NCBI GenBank assembly: GCA_964519885.1 | Contig: CAZFLX010000036.1 | Location: 1-17,658, forward strand | Source: GCA-002282575 sp964519885 | Lineage (GTDB): Bacteria; Pseudomonadota; Gammaproteobacteria; Thiomicrospirales; Thiomicrospiraceae | Direction of reading: 5' to 3' | Length of the DNA: 17,658 nucleotides | The notes under the pieces: model-generated | What the model saw: only the letters and a program-made list of their open reading frames with translations | What the model was told of the DNA's origin: nothing | Database searches by the model: none | Program-made: the position numbers and the translations under genes | Shown here: positions 1 through 6,526 of the stretch, in pieces | How positions within the stretch are numbered: position 1 is the first letter of the stretch | How the letters are laid out: each line of letters starts with the position of its first letter

Positions 1-55
1 GGAATTTTTAAAGAAAGCAGCTTAAAATCTCTCCGGAAATACTTGACCATTACAT
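1..55 (+). repeat. 55-bp exact direct repeat, copy 1 (IS right-end sequence)
   Basis: Positions 1-55 are identical to 123-177 (offset 122). The copy may extend further left beyond the window. It corresponds to the last codons of the transposase, its stop region and the IS terminus. Confidence 0.9.
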
Positions 56-147
56 ACATTAGATTTTACAACTACAAACGCATCAGTTCGGTGCTCAATT
101 ATCAAACACCTGTGGAACGCAGGGAATTTTTAAAGAAAGCAGCTTAA
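55..147 (+). pseudogene. C-terminal fragment of an IS3-family transposase (OrfB, rve integrase domain)
   Basis: The frame from 55 to the TAA at 145-147 reads YIRFYNYKRISSVLNYQ and then TPVERREFLKKAA before the stop. The Y-N-x-K-R-I...LNYxTPVE pattern is the signature of the extreme C-terminus of IS3-family DDE transposases, where the YNxxRxHxxLgyxtPxe segment follows the catalytic glutamate. The frame stays open upstream through 1-54, but those residues come from the repeated IS end and do not look like native transposase. The catalytic D, D and E residues are not in the window. This copy is judged non-functional as seen; the upstream sequence would settle it. Confidence 0.7.
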
Positions 148-177
148 AATCTCTCCGGAAATACTTGACCATTACAT
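123..177 (+). repeat. 55-bp exact direct repeat, copy 2 (IS right end next to the PIN gene)
   Basis: This is the second exact copy of 1-55. It spans the transposase C-terminal codons, the TAA at 145-147 and the presumed terminal inverted repeat. Identity ends at 177, where the truncated PIN-domain frame begins. Confidence 0.9.
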
Positions 178-178
178 C

Positions 179-547
179 ACGAATGCATCTGGAGATTTGC
201 GAAACACGCAAGCAAAGCATTTCTTATCGGGCCTTGTTCGCCCTTGTCTCAACACCCAAGTGATCCGGGAAACCTGCAGTAACCTGATCAAAAAAGCCAA
301 CACACCAGAAAATACGATACAAGCTCTATTGATGGGCTGGTATCGTGATTGTGAAGTCATTGACAGCTCACTGGCTCAATCGCTACTAGCTTCTAGACTA
401 AGACAAAATTACCGCTTTAGTTATTGGGATAGTCATGTTGTGGCTGCAGCTTTAGATGGCGGTTGTACCAAACTTTATTCAGAGGACATGCAACATGGTT
501 TAGTTGTCGAAAATATCCTCACTATTCAAAACCCTTTTGAGCTTTAG
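179..547 (+). pseudogene. PIN-domain ribonuclease (VapC-like toxin), 5' end removed at the IS junction
   Basis: The open frame encodes a PIN-domain protein of the VapC-like class, a Mg-dependent ribonuclease family with four conserved acidic residues. The middle glutamate region (IRETCSNL) and the C-terminal pair of acidic patches (FSYWDSHVVAAAL and LYSEDMQHG) are clear, and the tail ILTIQNPF is typical. The first catalytic motif, normally a VDTN-like strand at the extreme N-terminus, is absent. The frame runs in as NASGDLRNTQAKHF straight from the IS end at 176, so about 10-15 residues were lost at insertion. A TTG at 197 could act as a start but would give a protein lacking the first catalytic Asp. 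No antitoxin gene is seen beside it. I infer an inactivated gene. Confidence 0.75.
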
Positions 548-858
548 CGTTCTGAGCCCCTCAACTGCGTTCAGGGGTAGCGGTATTGTCAGTTCAAAAC
601 ATAACGCTAGCTGACACCAGATAACTTAACTTGTGTCCTAGCCAGTAGATAAAAAATTGGTCTCGAGCAGATCAAGCATTGCCATTTTAGTTTAACCGCT
701 TACAGATAATCCAAGCCCCTGGCGGTTATTGAATTTAAGTGTTTTAAGTCGCGAATTTATGAAAAAATTTAGGGCAAGAAAAGTGGTGTTGTTCAGGGTT
801 AACTAATTAGTATTGACTGTTTTAACCTGAATTCAAGTATTAGCTGTAACGCTGTAAC
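548..858. other. Intergenic stretch with no recognisable gene
   Basis: About 310 bp between the broken PIN gene and the left attachment repeat. I see no convincing ORF, tRNA or strong terminator. A short imperfect hairpin (CCCCT...AGGGG, about 556-576) follows the PIN stop but lacks a T-run. If the element at 859-6764 was inserted in the tRNA 3' end, this is the chromosomal sequence that once lay directly downstream of tRNA-Arg. Confidence 0.5.
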
Positions 859-881
859 TGGCCTGCTCACCGCAACTCGAA
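859..881 (-). repeat. Left attachment-site repeat (copy of the tRNA-Arg 3' end)
   Basis: This matches 6742-6764 at 21 of 23 positions; the differences are at 862 (c versus t) and 874 (a versus g). The shared core CTGCTCACCGC is the reverse complement of part of the tRNA T-arm and acceptor stem. It marks the distal end of the integrated element. Confidence 0.85.
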
Positions 882-925
882 TCATTGTTGATTTTATTGA
901 TATTTATTTTAATGAATCGTTTTTT

Positions 926-964
926 TACCCCTATTTATACCCCTTTTTGTAAACGCTAGGGGTG
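926..964. promoter_or_regulatory. Candidate integrase arm-type sites, left end
   Basis: TACCCCT occurs at 926-932 and 938-944, spaced 12 bp, followed by the inverted near-copy AGGGGTG at 958-964. The paired block at 926-944 closely resembles the block at 6601-6619 near the other end, which has the same heptamers and the same 12-bp spacing. Motifs shared between both termini of an integrated element fit integrase or excisionase arm binding. Protein binding is inferred. Confidence 0.6.
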
Positions 965-983
965 TTGTAAGCGAATAATCAAA

Positions 984-1226
984 CTACCTATAAACCTCTT
1001 TGCGGTGTGCCACTCGCACCACTTCAATCACTAGCCTATCATCTTCTATTCGGTAAACAATTCGATAATCAGCAACCCTTACGCGGTACAGGTCTTGCGT
1101 GCCTGTAAGTTTACGAACGCCATTAGGTCTAGGTTCTGTTGCTAGTGATTCAATGGTGGCAATCAATTTTGCAATAATTGGCTGTAAATTCTGCTTTAAG
1201 GCTTGATAGGCTTTGTGCTGGTTCAT
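984..1226 (-). CDS. RelE/ParE-superfamily toxin, N-terminally altered
   Basis: This 80-residue protein is a RelE/ParE-fold toxin. That superfamily includes ribosome-dependent mRNA interferases and gyrase poisons, and the sequence does not tell me which activity applies. From about residue 18 the pattern is typical: ATIESLATEPRPNGVRKL, then LYRVRVADYRIVYRI, then the C-terminal VAHRKEVYR. The N-terminal 15 residues (MNQHKAYQALKQNLQ) do not look like the usual beta-strand start and seem short by several residues. There is no Shine-Dalgarno sequence before ATG 1226, which lies inside the antitoxin-like frame. Together with the broken antitoxin upstream this suggests a small deletion at the gene junction, so the toxin is probably inactive or poorly translated. 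Confidence 0.65.
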   Translation of the reverse strand: MNQHKAYQALKQNLQPIIAKLIATIESLATEPRPNGVRKLTGTQDLYRVRVADYRIVYRIEDDRLVIEVVRVAHRKEVYR

Positions 1227-1362
1227 TCATGCGTGTGGCAATAGCCGCCAAGTCTGACAAGTCCGCTAGTAACTCCTGAAACTCATCGAACGGCAATAGC
1301 ACCGCTGTTTTATGTCCTTCGCTATCGGTTACATATTATGGGTGTAAGTCGATTGTTGCCAT
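1150..1362 (-). pseudogene. Antitoxin relic paired with the RelE/ParE toxin (in-frame stop at codon 9)
   Basis: From ATG 1362 the frame reads MATIDLHP, then TAA, then YVTDSEGHKTAVLLPFDEF and QELLADLSDLAAIATRMNEP. This is the recognisable family of short (about 60-70 aa) antitoxins that precede RelE-like toxins, in which the consensus has a glutamine where the stop now lies. A CAA-to-TAA change would explain it. After the NEP motif the expected tail (about 18 residues, TISHE...ELK-like) is missing and the frame runs on inside the toxin gene to a TGA at 1150-1152. A GAGGG ribosome-binding site precedes ATG 1362. The nonsense codon and the missing tail together indicate decay. Confidence 0.7.
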
Positions 1363-1454
1363 TATTAAACCCTCTATCTAATGCCTAAATAATACCATAC
1401 GTCACACCATGAGTTTGTAGCCATGCTTTTGAAAAGATGTGTCACCTTTACCGA

Positions 1455-1624
1455 AAGTGGTTGACGATGACGGTCAAGTGGTTGACGGCTGCAATGCTCT
1501 AACTGGGGGTGATTCTGGTGTTTTTACGCTTAAGTCGTTGATTTTTGCCAGTGGGGACGTTGTTTTTTGTTCTGATGTGGGGGTTGACAGGGGGTGTTGA
1601 CAAGGGTAGCGGTGACTGTCAACC
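1455..1624. repeat. GGTTGAC repeat cluster upstream of the heptamer array
   Basis: AAGTGGTTGACG occurs twice, at 1455-1466 and 1476-1487, exactly 21 bp apart (two helical turns). GGTTGACA recurs at 1582-1589, GTTGACA at 1596-1602, and the inverted form TGTCAACC at 1617-1624. The spacing suggests binding sites for a replication or regulatory protein. The stretch 1363-1775 holds no convincing gene. Confidence 0.55.
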
Positions 1625-1775
1625 GCCCCAAACCTTCTTGCGTGCAAATGCGATTTTACAATTTGTTCAGACTTTTGCGTCCATTTTTACATGGTCGAAA
1701 TGGCATGTCGTTCTTGTCAGTTCTGCCTTATGGCTAAAAATTCCTTTTTTAAGTTGGGTAACGTGTTTTTTTGGG

Positions 1776-1975
1776 GGGGACAAGGGGGACAGGTGGGACA
1801 GTGTTGATTTATAAGGGTTTTATGTGTCCCCTTGGTTGGGGGACAGCGGGGGACAGTGGGGGACAAACTGCATAAAACTTAATTTTGTCCCCCTTTGTCC
1901 CCTTCTTAAAATCATGTTGGGGGACAGGTTTGACCTAGTGTTTTCTAGGGTGTCCCCTTTGTCCCCTTTGTCCCC
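1776..1975. repeat. GGGGACA/TGTCCCC heptamer array, candidate replication origin
   Basis: Twelve perfect heptamers lie in 200 bp. GGGGACA occurs at 1776, 1785, 1839, 1849, 1859 and 1920. The inverted TGTCCCC occurs at 1825, 1886, 1896, 1951, 1960 and 1969. One near-match (TGGGACA) is at 1794. Runs are spaced 9-10 bp, about one helical turn. Three direct copies (1839-1865) face two inverted copies (1886-1902) across an AT-rich gap at 1866-1885, and a CCTAG...CTAGG hairpin lies at 1934-1949. The array ends 5 bp before the DUF927 stop codon. P4-type satellites carry iterons that are bound by their primase-helicase, so by analogy this is the likely ori. Function is inferred. Confidence 0.7.
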
Positions 1976-1980
1976 CTGAT

Positions 1981-3765
1981 TTAATCGTGGGGTAAACGTA
2001 AAACGTAAACCCTTGCCGTTGTCTTTAACGCCCCGATTCGTGGTTTTTGCGTTGCCTTGCCGTCACTGCCAGCGATAAGCATACCCGCATCTATCAAGGT
2101 GCTAATGACTAGCTTTTTATCGAAGCCTTTGCATAACTCACTGTCAAAACTTGACGGCATAAACAGATACTCAAGCCCTTCGTTATGCTCTCGAATGAAG
2201 CCAACCCGATTAATAACGCGCTCAGTTCCATCTGAATTAATGCTTTCAAACCGACTAGCACCATGCGCCTCAATAAAGCCCCTTACATGCGCTATGATGT
2301 TGGAAGATTCCTTGTTACCAACCCCGAATGATTCCATCCATTCAGCAAATAAACGCTTGCACGCTTCCCACGCTTCAAACTGTTGCCAGCCAGTAATGCC
2401 GTGTGCTGTTGCCAGCTCGCCCGCTGTTGCCACTAAGCCGAAATAATCACACACGCGCCCGTGTTGACTGGTTGCCGTTGGTGGTAGTGCTTCACGCTTA
2501 AATGCGTCTATTGATGCTCTGGTGTCCATTGCATCCTTGTTTTCAACCAGCACATGAAACCATGCTATGCCAGCCGTTCCGTAATACTTGCCAGCGTTGG
2601 CTTTGATTACGTTTGACAGCTTTGCACCGTCTAACCCGTGGCAAGCGTCAAAACAACCTAACCCCGCGCCAGCATCGGCTTCTATGTCGATAAAGCGCAT
2701 TTCTTGCCCTGCATTGGTTTTGATGCCAGCCTTTGCCAGCATACCTGCCAGCGATTCCTCGCCATTGCTTAGATACAGCAACCGCCACGTGCTAACTGGT
2801 TTGCCGTTGCCTGTTACCGTTGCACGACCTTTCTTTTGTCCGTTGCCCAACATATACGCCACGGTATCAAGGTCTTTAGGGTTGATCTGACTCAATTCAT
2901 CAAGTGCTAACATTCCGTCATTGTGTGCCAGTGCTGTACCTTCTAAAGCGTTGGAGGTATTTCGCCATGTTTTCATGTAGTGTTCGGGCTTGCCGTAAAC
3001 ACTCACAGCGGCTTCCATTGCGGTGCTTTTACCGCTGCTACTACTGCCACGCAAATGAAAGCCTGTTGACGTTCTAAATCCTGATAGGTGCATCATCGGT
3101 GCTGCAAACGCCACGCTAATAGCAAACAGCAAACGGCTGTTACCGCTTGCATGGATTGCTATATTTTCCCGCCATTCTTCCAGCGTGCCAGCTTGTGCGT
3201 ATGGCGGGGGCGGATTACTGCTCTGATAAATCAGATAATCAATCGGGTTGTTGCTGATTGATTGATTCGGCAATACAAATGCGTCATCATGCCAGCCCAA
3301 TTTTTCCACGCTCTCGAATTGAGTCGGGGCTGGGGCGGATGCCAAATAGTCCATCATTAGCTTACGGCTTGCCCCATTGCTTGAAATATCCAGCCCCATA
3401 TCTGCCAGCATCTCACGTAATCTCAAGCCGTCCCCTTGCCATAATGTCGCTGGTATGGGTAGGCGTTTTGTTCGGTTCTTGCGGTCGGTAAATGAAACCA
3501 TGCGCCCCCAATTGTCGCCACTGGTTGCGCTGGTGTAACCTATAACATCTATTCGACTGCAAATAAATAACGGCTTTTTATCGTTGCCGTCATCGTCTGT
3601 GCCAACAAAGTAAACGCCTGTGTCTGATACCTCGAATCGTCCACCGCCATAGCCGAATGAATAAAGGTGTTGCCCCTCTAAAGGGACGTTATTGGTTACT
3701 TCGTTGGCTGTTGTCAGCGCATCATCAAACGCTGTATTTTCTGCAATAGCGGTATCAATCAGCAT
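1981..3765 (-). CDS. DUF927-domain ATPase, likely replicative helicase of the element
   Basis: This 594-residue protein belongs to the DUF927 group, P-loop ATPases found beside Toprim primases in satellites, plasmids and integrated elements, and thought to act as replicative helicases. Residues about 30-230 form the N-terminal region. A Walker A motif GSSSSGKST lies at 240-248, a Walker B-like GMLALDE at 284-290, and a sensor-like LLYLSNGE around 329-336. The C-terminal 120 residues look like winged-helix DNA-binding sequence. It is the last gene of a leftward operon. Its ATG lies inside the Toprim gene (11-nt overlap) and follows a strong GGAGG, so the two are translationally coupled. In phage P4 primase and helicase are fused in one alpha protein; here they are separate. 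It ends directly against the heptamer array. Confidence 0.85.
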   Translation of the reverse strand: MLIDTAIAENTAFDDALTTANEVTNNVPLEGQHLYSFGYGGGRFEVSDTGVYFVGTDDDGNDKKPLFICSRIDVIGYTSATSGDNWGRMVSFTDRKNRTKRLPIPATLWQGDGLRLREMLADMGLDISSNGASRKLMMDYLASAPAPTQFESVEKLGWHDDAFVLPNQSISNNPIDYLIYQSSNPPPPYAQAGTLEEWRENIAIHASGNSRLLFAISVAFAAPMMHLSGFRTSTGFHLRGSSSSGKSTAMEAAVSVYGKPEHYMKTWRNTSNALEGTALAHNDGMLALDELSQINPKDLDTVAYMLGNGQKKGRATVTGNGKPVSTWRLLYLSNGEESLAGMLAKAGIKTNAGQEMRFIDIEADAGAGLGCFDACHGLDGAKLSNVIKANAGKYYGTAGIAWFHVLVENKDAMDTRASIDAFKREALPPTATSQHGRVCDYFGLVATAGELATAHGITGWQQFEAWEACKRLFAEWMESFGVGNKESSNIIAHVRGFIEAHGASRFESINSDGTERVINRVGFIREHNEGLEYLFMPSSFDSELCKGFDKKLVISTLIDAGMLIAGSDGKATQKPRIGALKTTARVYVLRLPHD

Positions 3766-4657
3766 AACGTGATACCTCCTTTTTATTGCGTTGGTCTATC
3801 ATCCTGCGGTCATTCCAGTCGCTAATCTTGCCGTATTGCTTGCGCTCTTCATCGGTAAAGGTTGGCATTGATACAGCACCCCCAACGGCTTTTGCGGCTT
3901 GCATTGCTGCAACTTCACCAACGCCAGAATCATCATTATCGGCTGCTATCACAATCTCAATTTTCGGGAATTGTAGGCGCATTGATTTAGCAACGGCTAA
4001 CAGGTTGCCAGCGTTAAAGGCTGTAATATGCCAGCCTTGAACCCGCCATTGTTGCGCTAGGCTTTGACTGGTTGCCCAACCCTCAGCAATGATGATGCGC
4101 TTGTCTGATAGGTTTATGGGTCGATTAGCATAAAAGCCTTCTTTCGTTTTGCCGCCTGCTAAAAAGCGTTTGTCTTGTTTGGTTACAGGGTGTTTTTTGG
4201 GCGCGATAAACTGCAATGACTGGATTTTGCCAGTTCGCAAGTTGTAAACGGGCACAGCAAGGCTATCACTGTATTGACGTAATCCGAACGGCTTCAATCC
4301 CTTCTTACGCAAATAGGGGTGCTGTAAATCGGGTGCAATGCAAACATCAAGCCACGTATGACGCGCTCGAATGGCGGCTTCTTCCCACACCTTCTCTTGC
4401 TGCATTGCGATTCGTTGCGTCTCTAACTTGATCAGCCGTTTGCGTTCTGCAATAGATGCGGGGTCGGTCGGTAGGTCATCGGCAAACCATGTTGCCTTCT
4501 CACTGGTTGACCAATTACCGAAAACAGCAACACCGCTCCCGATCATCTTTAACCAATACGCGCCAGCACGGTAGAATTTACCGAATGCGGGGTGTGTTGG
4601 GATTTTGCCAGTGGGATAGCCTATGGCGGCTAGTGCATTGAATAGACTAGGGTTCAT
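3755..4657 (-). CDS. Toprim-domain primase-like protein
   Basis: This 300-residue protein resembles the primase-like proteins of satellites and plasmids that carry a C-terminal Toprim domain. The N-terminal part (FGKFYRAGAYWLKM, about 25-38, and AVFGNWSTSEKATWF, about 44-58) fits the conserved region that precedes the Toprim fold in such proteins. The Toprim glutamate is E192 in IIIAEGWATSQSL and the acidic pair is D240/D242 in VIAADNDDSG, residues expected to bind metal. I see no CxxC zinc ribbon at the N-terminus, unlike P4 alpha, so priming may need a partner or use another template-recognition mode. Its start overlaps the upstream stop in an ATGA, and its end overlaps the DUF927 start by 11 nt. 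It presumably initiates replication of the excised element. Confidence 0.85.
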   Translation of the reverse strand: MNPSLFNALAAIGYPTGKIPTHPAFGKFYRAGAYWLKMIGSGVAVFGNWSTSEKATWFADDLPTDPASIAERKRLIKLETQRIAMQQEKVWEEAAIRARHTWLDVCIAPDLQHPYLRKKGLKPFGLRQYSDSLAVPVYNLRTGKIQSLQFIAPKKHPVTKQDKRFLAGGKTKEGFYANRPINLSDKRIIIAEGWATSQSLAQQWRVQGWHITAFNAGNLLAVAKSMRLQFPKIEIVIAADNDDSGVGEVAAMQAAKAVGGAVSMPTFTDEERKQYGKISDWNDRRMIDQRNKKEVSRYAD

Positions 4658-4953
4658 AGTTTACCCTCCAACTTCAACCAATAGCGGGCAATGCGTCTAT
4701 GCTTAACGCCTGCTGAATCGGTGGCGGTCTCACGGGTGCTATGAATGCGCCAGCCTGCTTCCCTTAATTCCTTGATTCTAGGTGCTGGTGAAGCTATGCC
4801 AACGGCTCTAAATTCCAGTGTGTTGACACTGCCAACGGCAAGCATTTTTAAGATTGCATCCCGCTGTTTTTGATTGCTGGTATCGGTTACAATAGCGTTG
4901 CTGTTTTGATTTGTAAGGGCTGCTGATTCGCAAAGGTTGGCGGCTTTTTTCAC
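4654..4953 (-). CDS. Small helix-turn-helix-like protein of the replication operon
   Basis: I chose GTG 4953 as start because it follows the AlpA-like stop by two bases and has an AGGGGG ribosome-binding site about 8 nt upstream. The frame is also open back to 5022, but that extension would overlap the AlpA gene. The resulting 99-residue protein has a polar N-terminal tail (about 1-28) and then a compact domain, QRDAILKMLAVGSVNTLEF followed by RIKELREAGWRIHS and a basic RRIARYWL. That pattern (helix, recognition-like helix, beta wing) fits the small phage and plasmid proteins carrying a helix-turn-helix that modulate replication or transcription. Its stop overlaps the Toprim start in ATGA. 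Exact function is not recognised. Confidence 0.7.
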   Translation of the reverse strand: MKKAANLCESAALTNQNSNAIVTDTSNQKQRDAILKMLAVGSVNTLEFRAVGIASPAPRIKELREAGWRIHSTRETATDSAGVKHRRIARYWLKLEGKL

Positions 4954-4955
4954 TT

Positions 4956-5150
4956 TTAAACCCCCTCGCCAGAACGCGTTTCGCGTGACACCAGCCAAGC
5001 ATCGACGTCCTCCACTCTCCAAGCAGATGCTCGCAGACCAATTTTGACGGGTGCGGGGAATAAACCCAACGAAATAAGGCGGTAAACGGTTGATTTACAA
5101 AGACAGACGACTTCTAAAAGCTGTTTAAGGCGATACAATTTCGGTGACAT
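4956..5150 (-). CDS. AlpA-family regulator (excisionase-like HTH)
   Basis: This 64-residue protein is a clear AlpA-family protein: LYRLKQLLEVVCLCKSTVYR is the helix-turn-helix, followed by LISLGLFPAPVKIGLRAS and AWRVEDVDAWL, the family's wing and final helix. AlpA proteins of P4-like elements activate integrase genes and can act as recombination directionality factors. I chose ATG 5150 rather than the TTG two codons earlier because GGAG lies 7 nt before the ATG. It heads the leftward operon with the HTH, Toprim and DUF927 genes. The 147 bp between it and the integrase stop (5151-5297) must contain the operon promoter and is very AT-rich. A weak candidate there is TTGGAC, 17 bp, then TTAAAT on the minus strand. 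Confidence 0.9.
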   Translation of the reverse strand: MSPKLYRLKQLLEVVCLCKSTVYRLISLGLFPAPVKIGLRASAWRVEDVDAWLVSRETRSGEGV

Positions 5151-5297
5151 GATCAAACTCCAATCGGCAAAAGTGCCAAGTTCATTTAATTGTCACGACC
5201 GAATTTGTCCAAAGATGTTTCTTTTCGCCCCAATTTGATTTATTTTTAAATTCCGTTAGGTATCATTAAGTTAAATAGAAAAATTTTTTTAAAAAAA

Positions 5298-6497
5298 TTA
5301 TTGACCTAAAAAATCACACCACGCTTGCATCATCTTTGCCCGTTCTGGCAAATGCTGCGACTTGTTATAAACGCCACGAACGCCTGTGATAGCATGTGCC
5401 AGTTGCGCTTCAATCCAATCACTATTAAAACCCTGCTCATGTAAAAGGGTAGATGCCGCATGTCGCCAGCCGTGGTTGGTAAAATCCTCGTCTTTTACCC
5501 CCTGCTTGCGCAATGCCGCTAATAGGCTTTGGGTCGTGATGTGTCCGCTAGGATTGCGCCACGATGCGAACACATATTCACCCCCTGCATAAAACGCCTT
5601 CTGTTGCTCTAATACTTCGACTGCTTGCCTACTCAATGGCACAAGATGTTCACGCTTCATCTTCATCCTGCCAGCTTCGATTCTCAGCAGTCCGTTATCT
5701 AAATCAACCTCATGCCACTTTAGCCCTGCCAGTTCGTTTGCTCTTAAAAATGTCAGTGCCAAAAGTTTAAGCGCATTGTGTACCCCCACATACCCCGAAT
5801 AGGGTAGTGCAATCGTCTGATAAATACCCCTAATGGTTTTCGGGTCGGTCTGATGCGCAAAATGGCTTTTAGGTGCCTTGGTAAAAATGTCGTTTGATAT
5901 GTCACGTTCTGGACTGCTTGCCAACTTGCCAGTGCTAACCGCATAGCGCATGATTTGCCCTAGCTGAATGCGTGCCTTTGCCATAGTAGATAGTTTGCCG
6001 CTGACTTCAATCGCCTTGAGCATAGCAATACAATCAGCCGTGGTGATATCAGCTAACGCCTTTTCTGCCAGTGGTTGCATGTAATTGTTGAACCTAGCCT
6101 GTAAACCGCTAGCGTGCTTGTCCGTCCATTCGCTCGACTTAAAGTGAAACCAATCATTAAAAGCGTCTTTGAATGTATGCACTGTAACCTGTTCGGCTAG
6201 TGCTTTGGCTTGCGCTTGTTGTTGCGCCTTAGCTTCTGCTTTGGCTTGGTTCGGGTCGATGCCTTGCGCAATCAGCTCTTTTAGCCTGTCCCGTTCTTTT
6301 CGTGCTTGTGTCAATGAAACCTGTGGGTATTGTCCGATTGTCGCTAGGTTCTCAGTGTTGTGAAAGTAATACTTAAGCCGCCATGTTTTGCCCTTGGGGG
6401 TAACGTATAAATGCATACCCCCACCATCAAACAGTTTTAACGGCTTGCTATCGGGTTTGGGTTTTGCGCTCTTACACTCTAAATCTGTTAAAGCCAT
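5298..6497 (-). CDS. int: P4-type tyrosine integrase
   Basis: This 399-residue site-specific recombinase matches the P4/DUF4102 integrase group. The N-terminal arm-binding domain (about 1-90, with LTDLECKSAKPK and LFDGGGMHLYVTPKGKTW) is followed by an Ala/Gln-rich linker (about 84-102), a core-binding SAM-like domain (about 105-190) and the catalytic domain. Catalytic residues are visible: R252 in LTFLRANELAG, a lysine near 279-281, H342-x-x-R345 in NHGWRH, H368 in LAHA, and the nucleophile Y377 in RGVYNKS. Length and residues are complete, so it should be active. It starts 244 bp from the end of tRNA-Arg, the usual position for integrases that target a tRNA 3' end, and should recombine the 859-881 and 6742-6764 repeats. 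Confidence 0.95.
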   Translation of the reverse strand: MALTDLECKSAKPKPDSKPLKLFDGGGMHLYVTPKGKTWRLKYYFHNTENLATIGQYPQVSLTQARKERDRLKELIAQGIDPNQAKAEAKAQQQAQAKALAEQVTVHTFKDAFNDWFHFKSSEWTDKHASGLQARFNNYMQPLAEKALADITTADCIAMLKAIEVSGKLSTMAKARIQLGQIMRYAVSTGKLASSPERDISNDIFTKAPKSHFAHQTDPKTIRGIYQTIALPYSGYVGVHNALKLLALTFLRANELAGLKWHEVDLDNGLLRIEAGRMKMKREHLVPLSRQAVEVLEQQKAFYAGGEYVFASWRNPSGHITTQSLLAALRKQGVKDEDFTNHGWRHAASTLLHEQGFNSDWIEAQLAHAITGVRGVYNKSQHLPERAKMMQAWCDFLGQ

Positions 6498-6526
6498 GTT
6501 TATTAAGGACTCTTTGCTGTTTTTCC

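Larger units (their letters stand above)
1..176 (+). mobile_element. 3' end of an IS3-like insertion sequence, apparently nested or duplicated
   Basis: This stretch carries the C-terminal end of an IS3-type transposase followed by a short non-coding tail ending at about 176. Read inward from 176 on the minus strand, the end begins TGTAATGGTCAAGTATTTCC, a plausible terminal inverted repeat with TGT...ACA tips. The same end, 1-55, also occurs 122 bp upstream as an exact copy of 123-177. It sits just before the transposase codons that encode YIRFYNYKR. Either one copy of the IS inserted into the tail of another, or a 122-bp unit was tandemly duplicated. The left part lies outside the window, so this cannot be decided here. 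Confidence 0.7.

Noticed and set aside
197..547. Intact 116-aa PIN protein starting at TTG 197
   Set aside because: The frame continues upstream to the IS boundary with PIN-like residues, and the first catalytic motif is missing; a truncated gene explains it better.
748..820. Short peptide gene beginning with ATG near 759 in the left flank
   Set aside because: About 14 codons, no clear ribosome-binding site and no recognisable sequence.
1545..1814. 89-aa plus-strand frame across the repeat region
   Set aside because: It runs through the GGTTGAC cluster and into the heptamer array, has no recognisable domain or ribosome-binding site, and reads against the element's gene direction.
1776..1975. 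CRISPR-like or microsatellite array
   Set aside because: Units are 7 bp in both orientations with 2-3 bp or irregular gaps; there are no 25-40 bp repeats with unique spacers and no cas genes.
4808..5041. Alternative 77-aa minus-strand frame overlapping the AlpA-like and HTH-like genes
   Set aside because: It overlaps two better supported genes in another frame and shows no family pattern.
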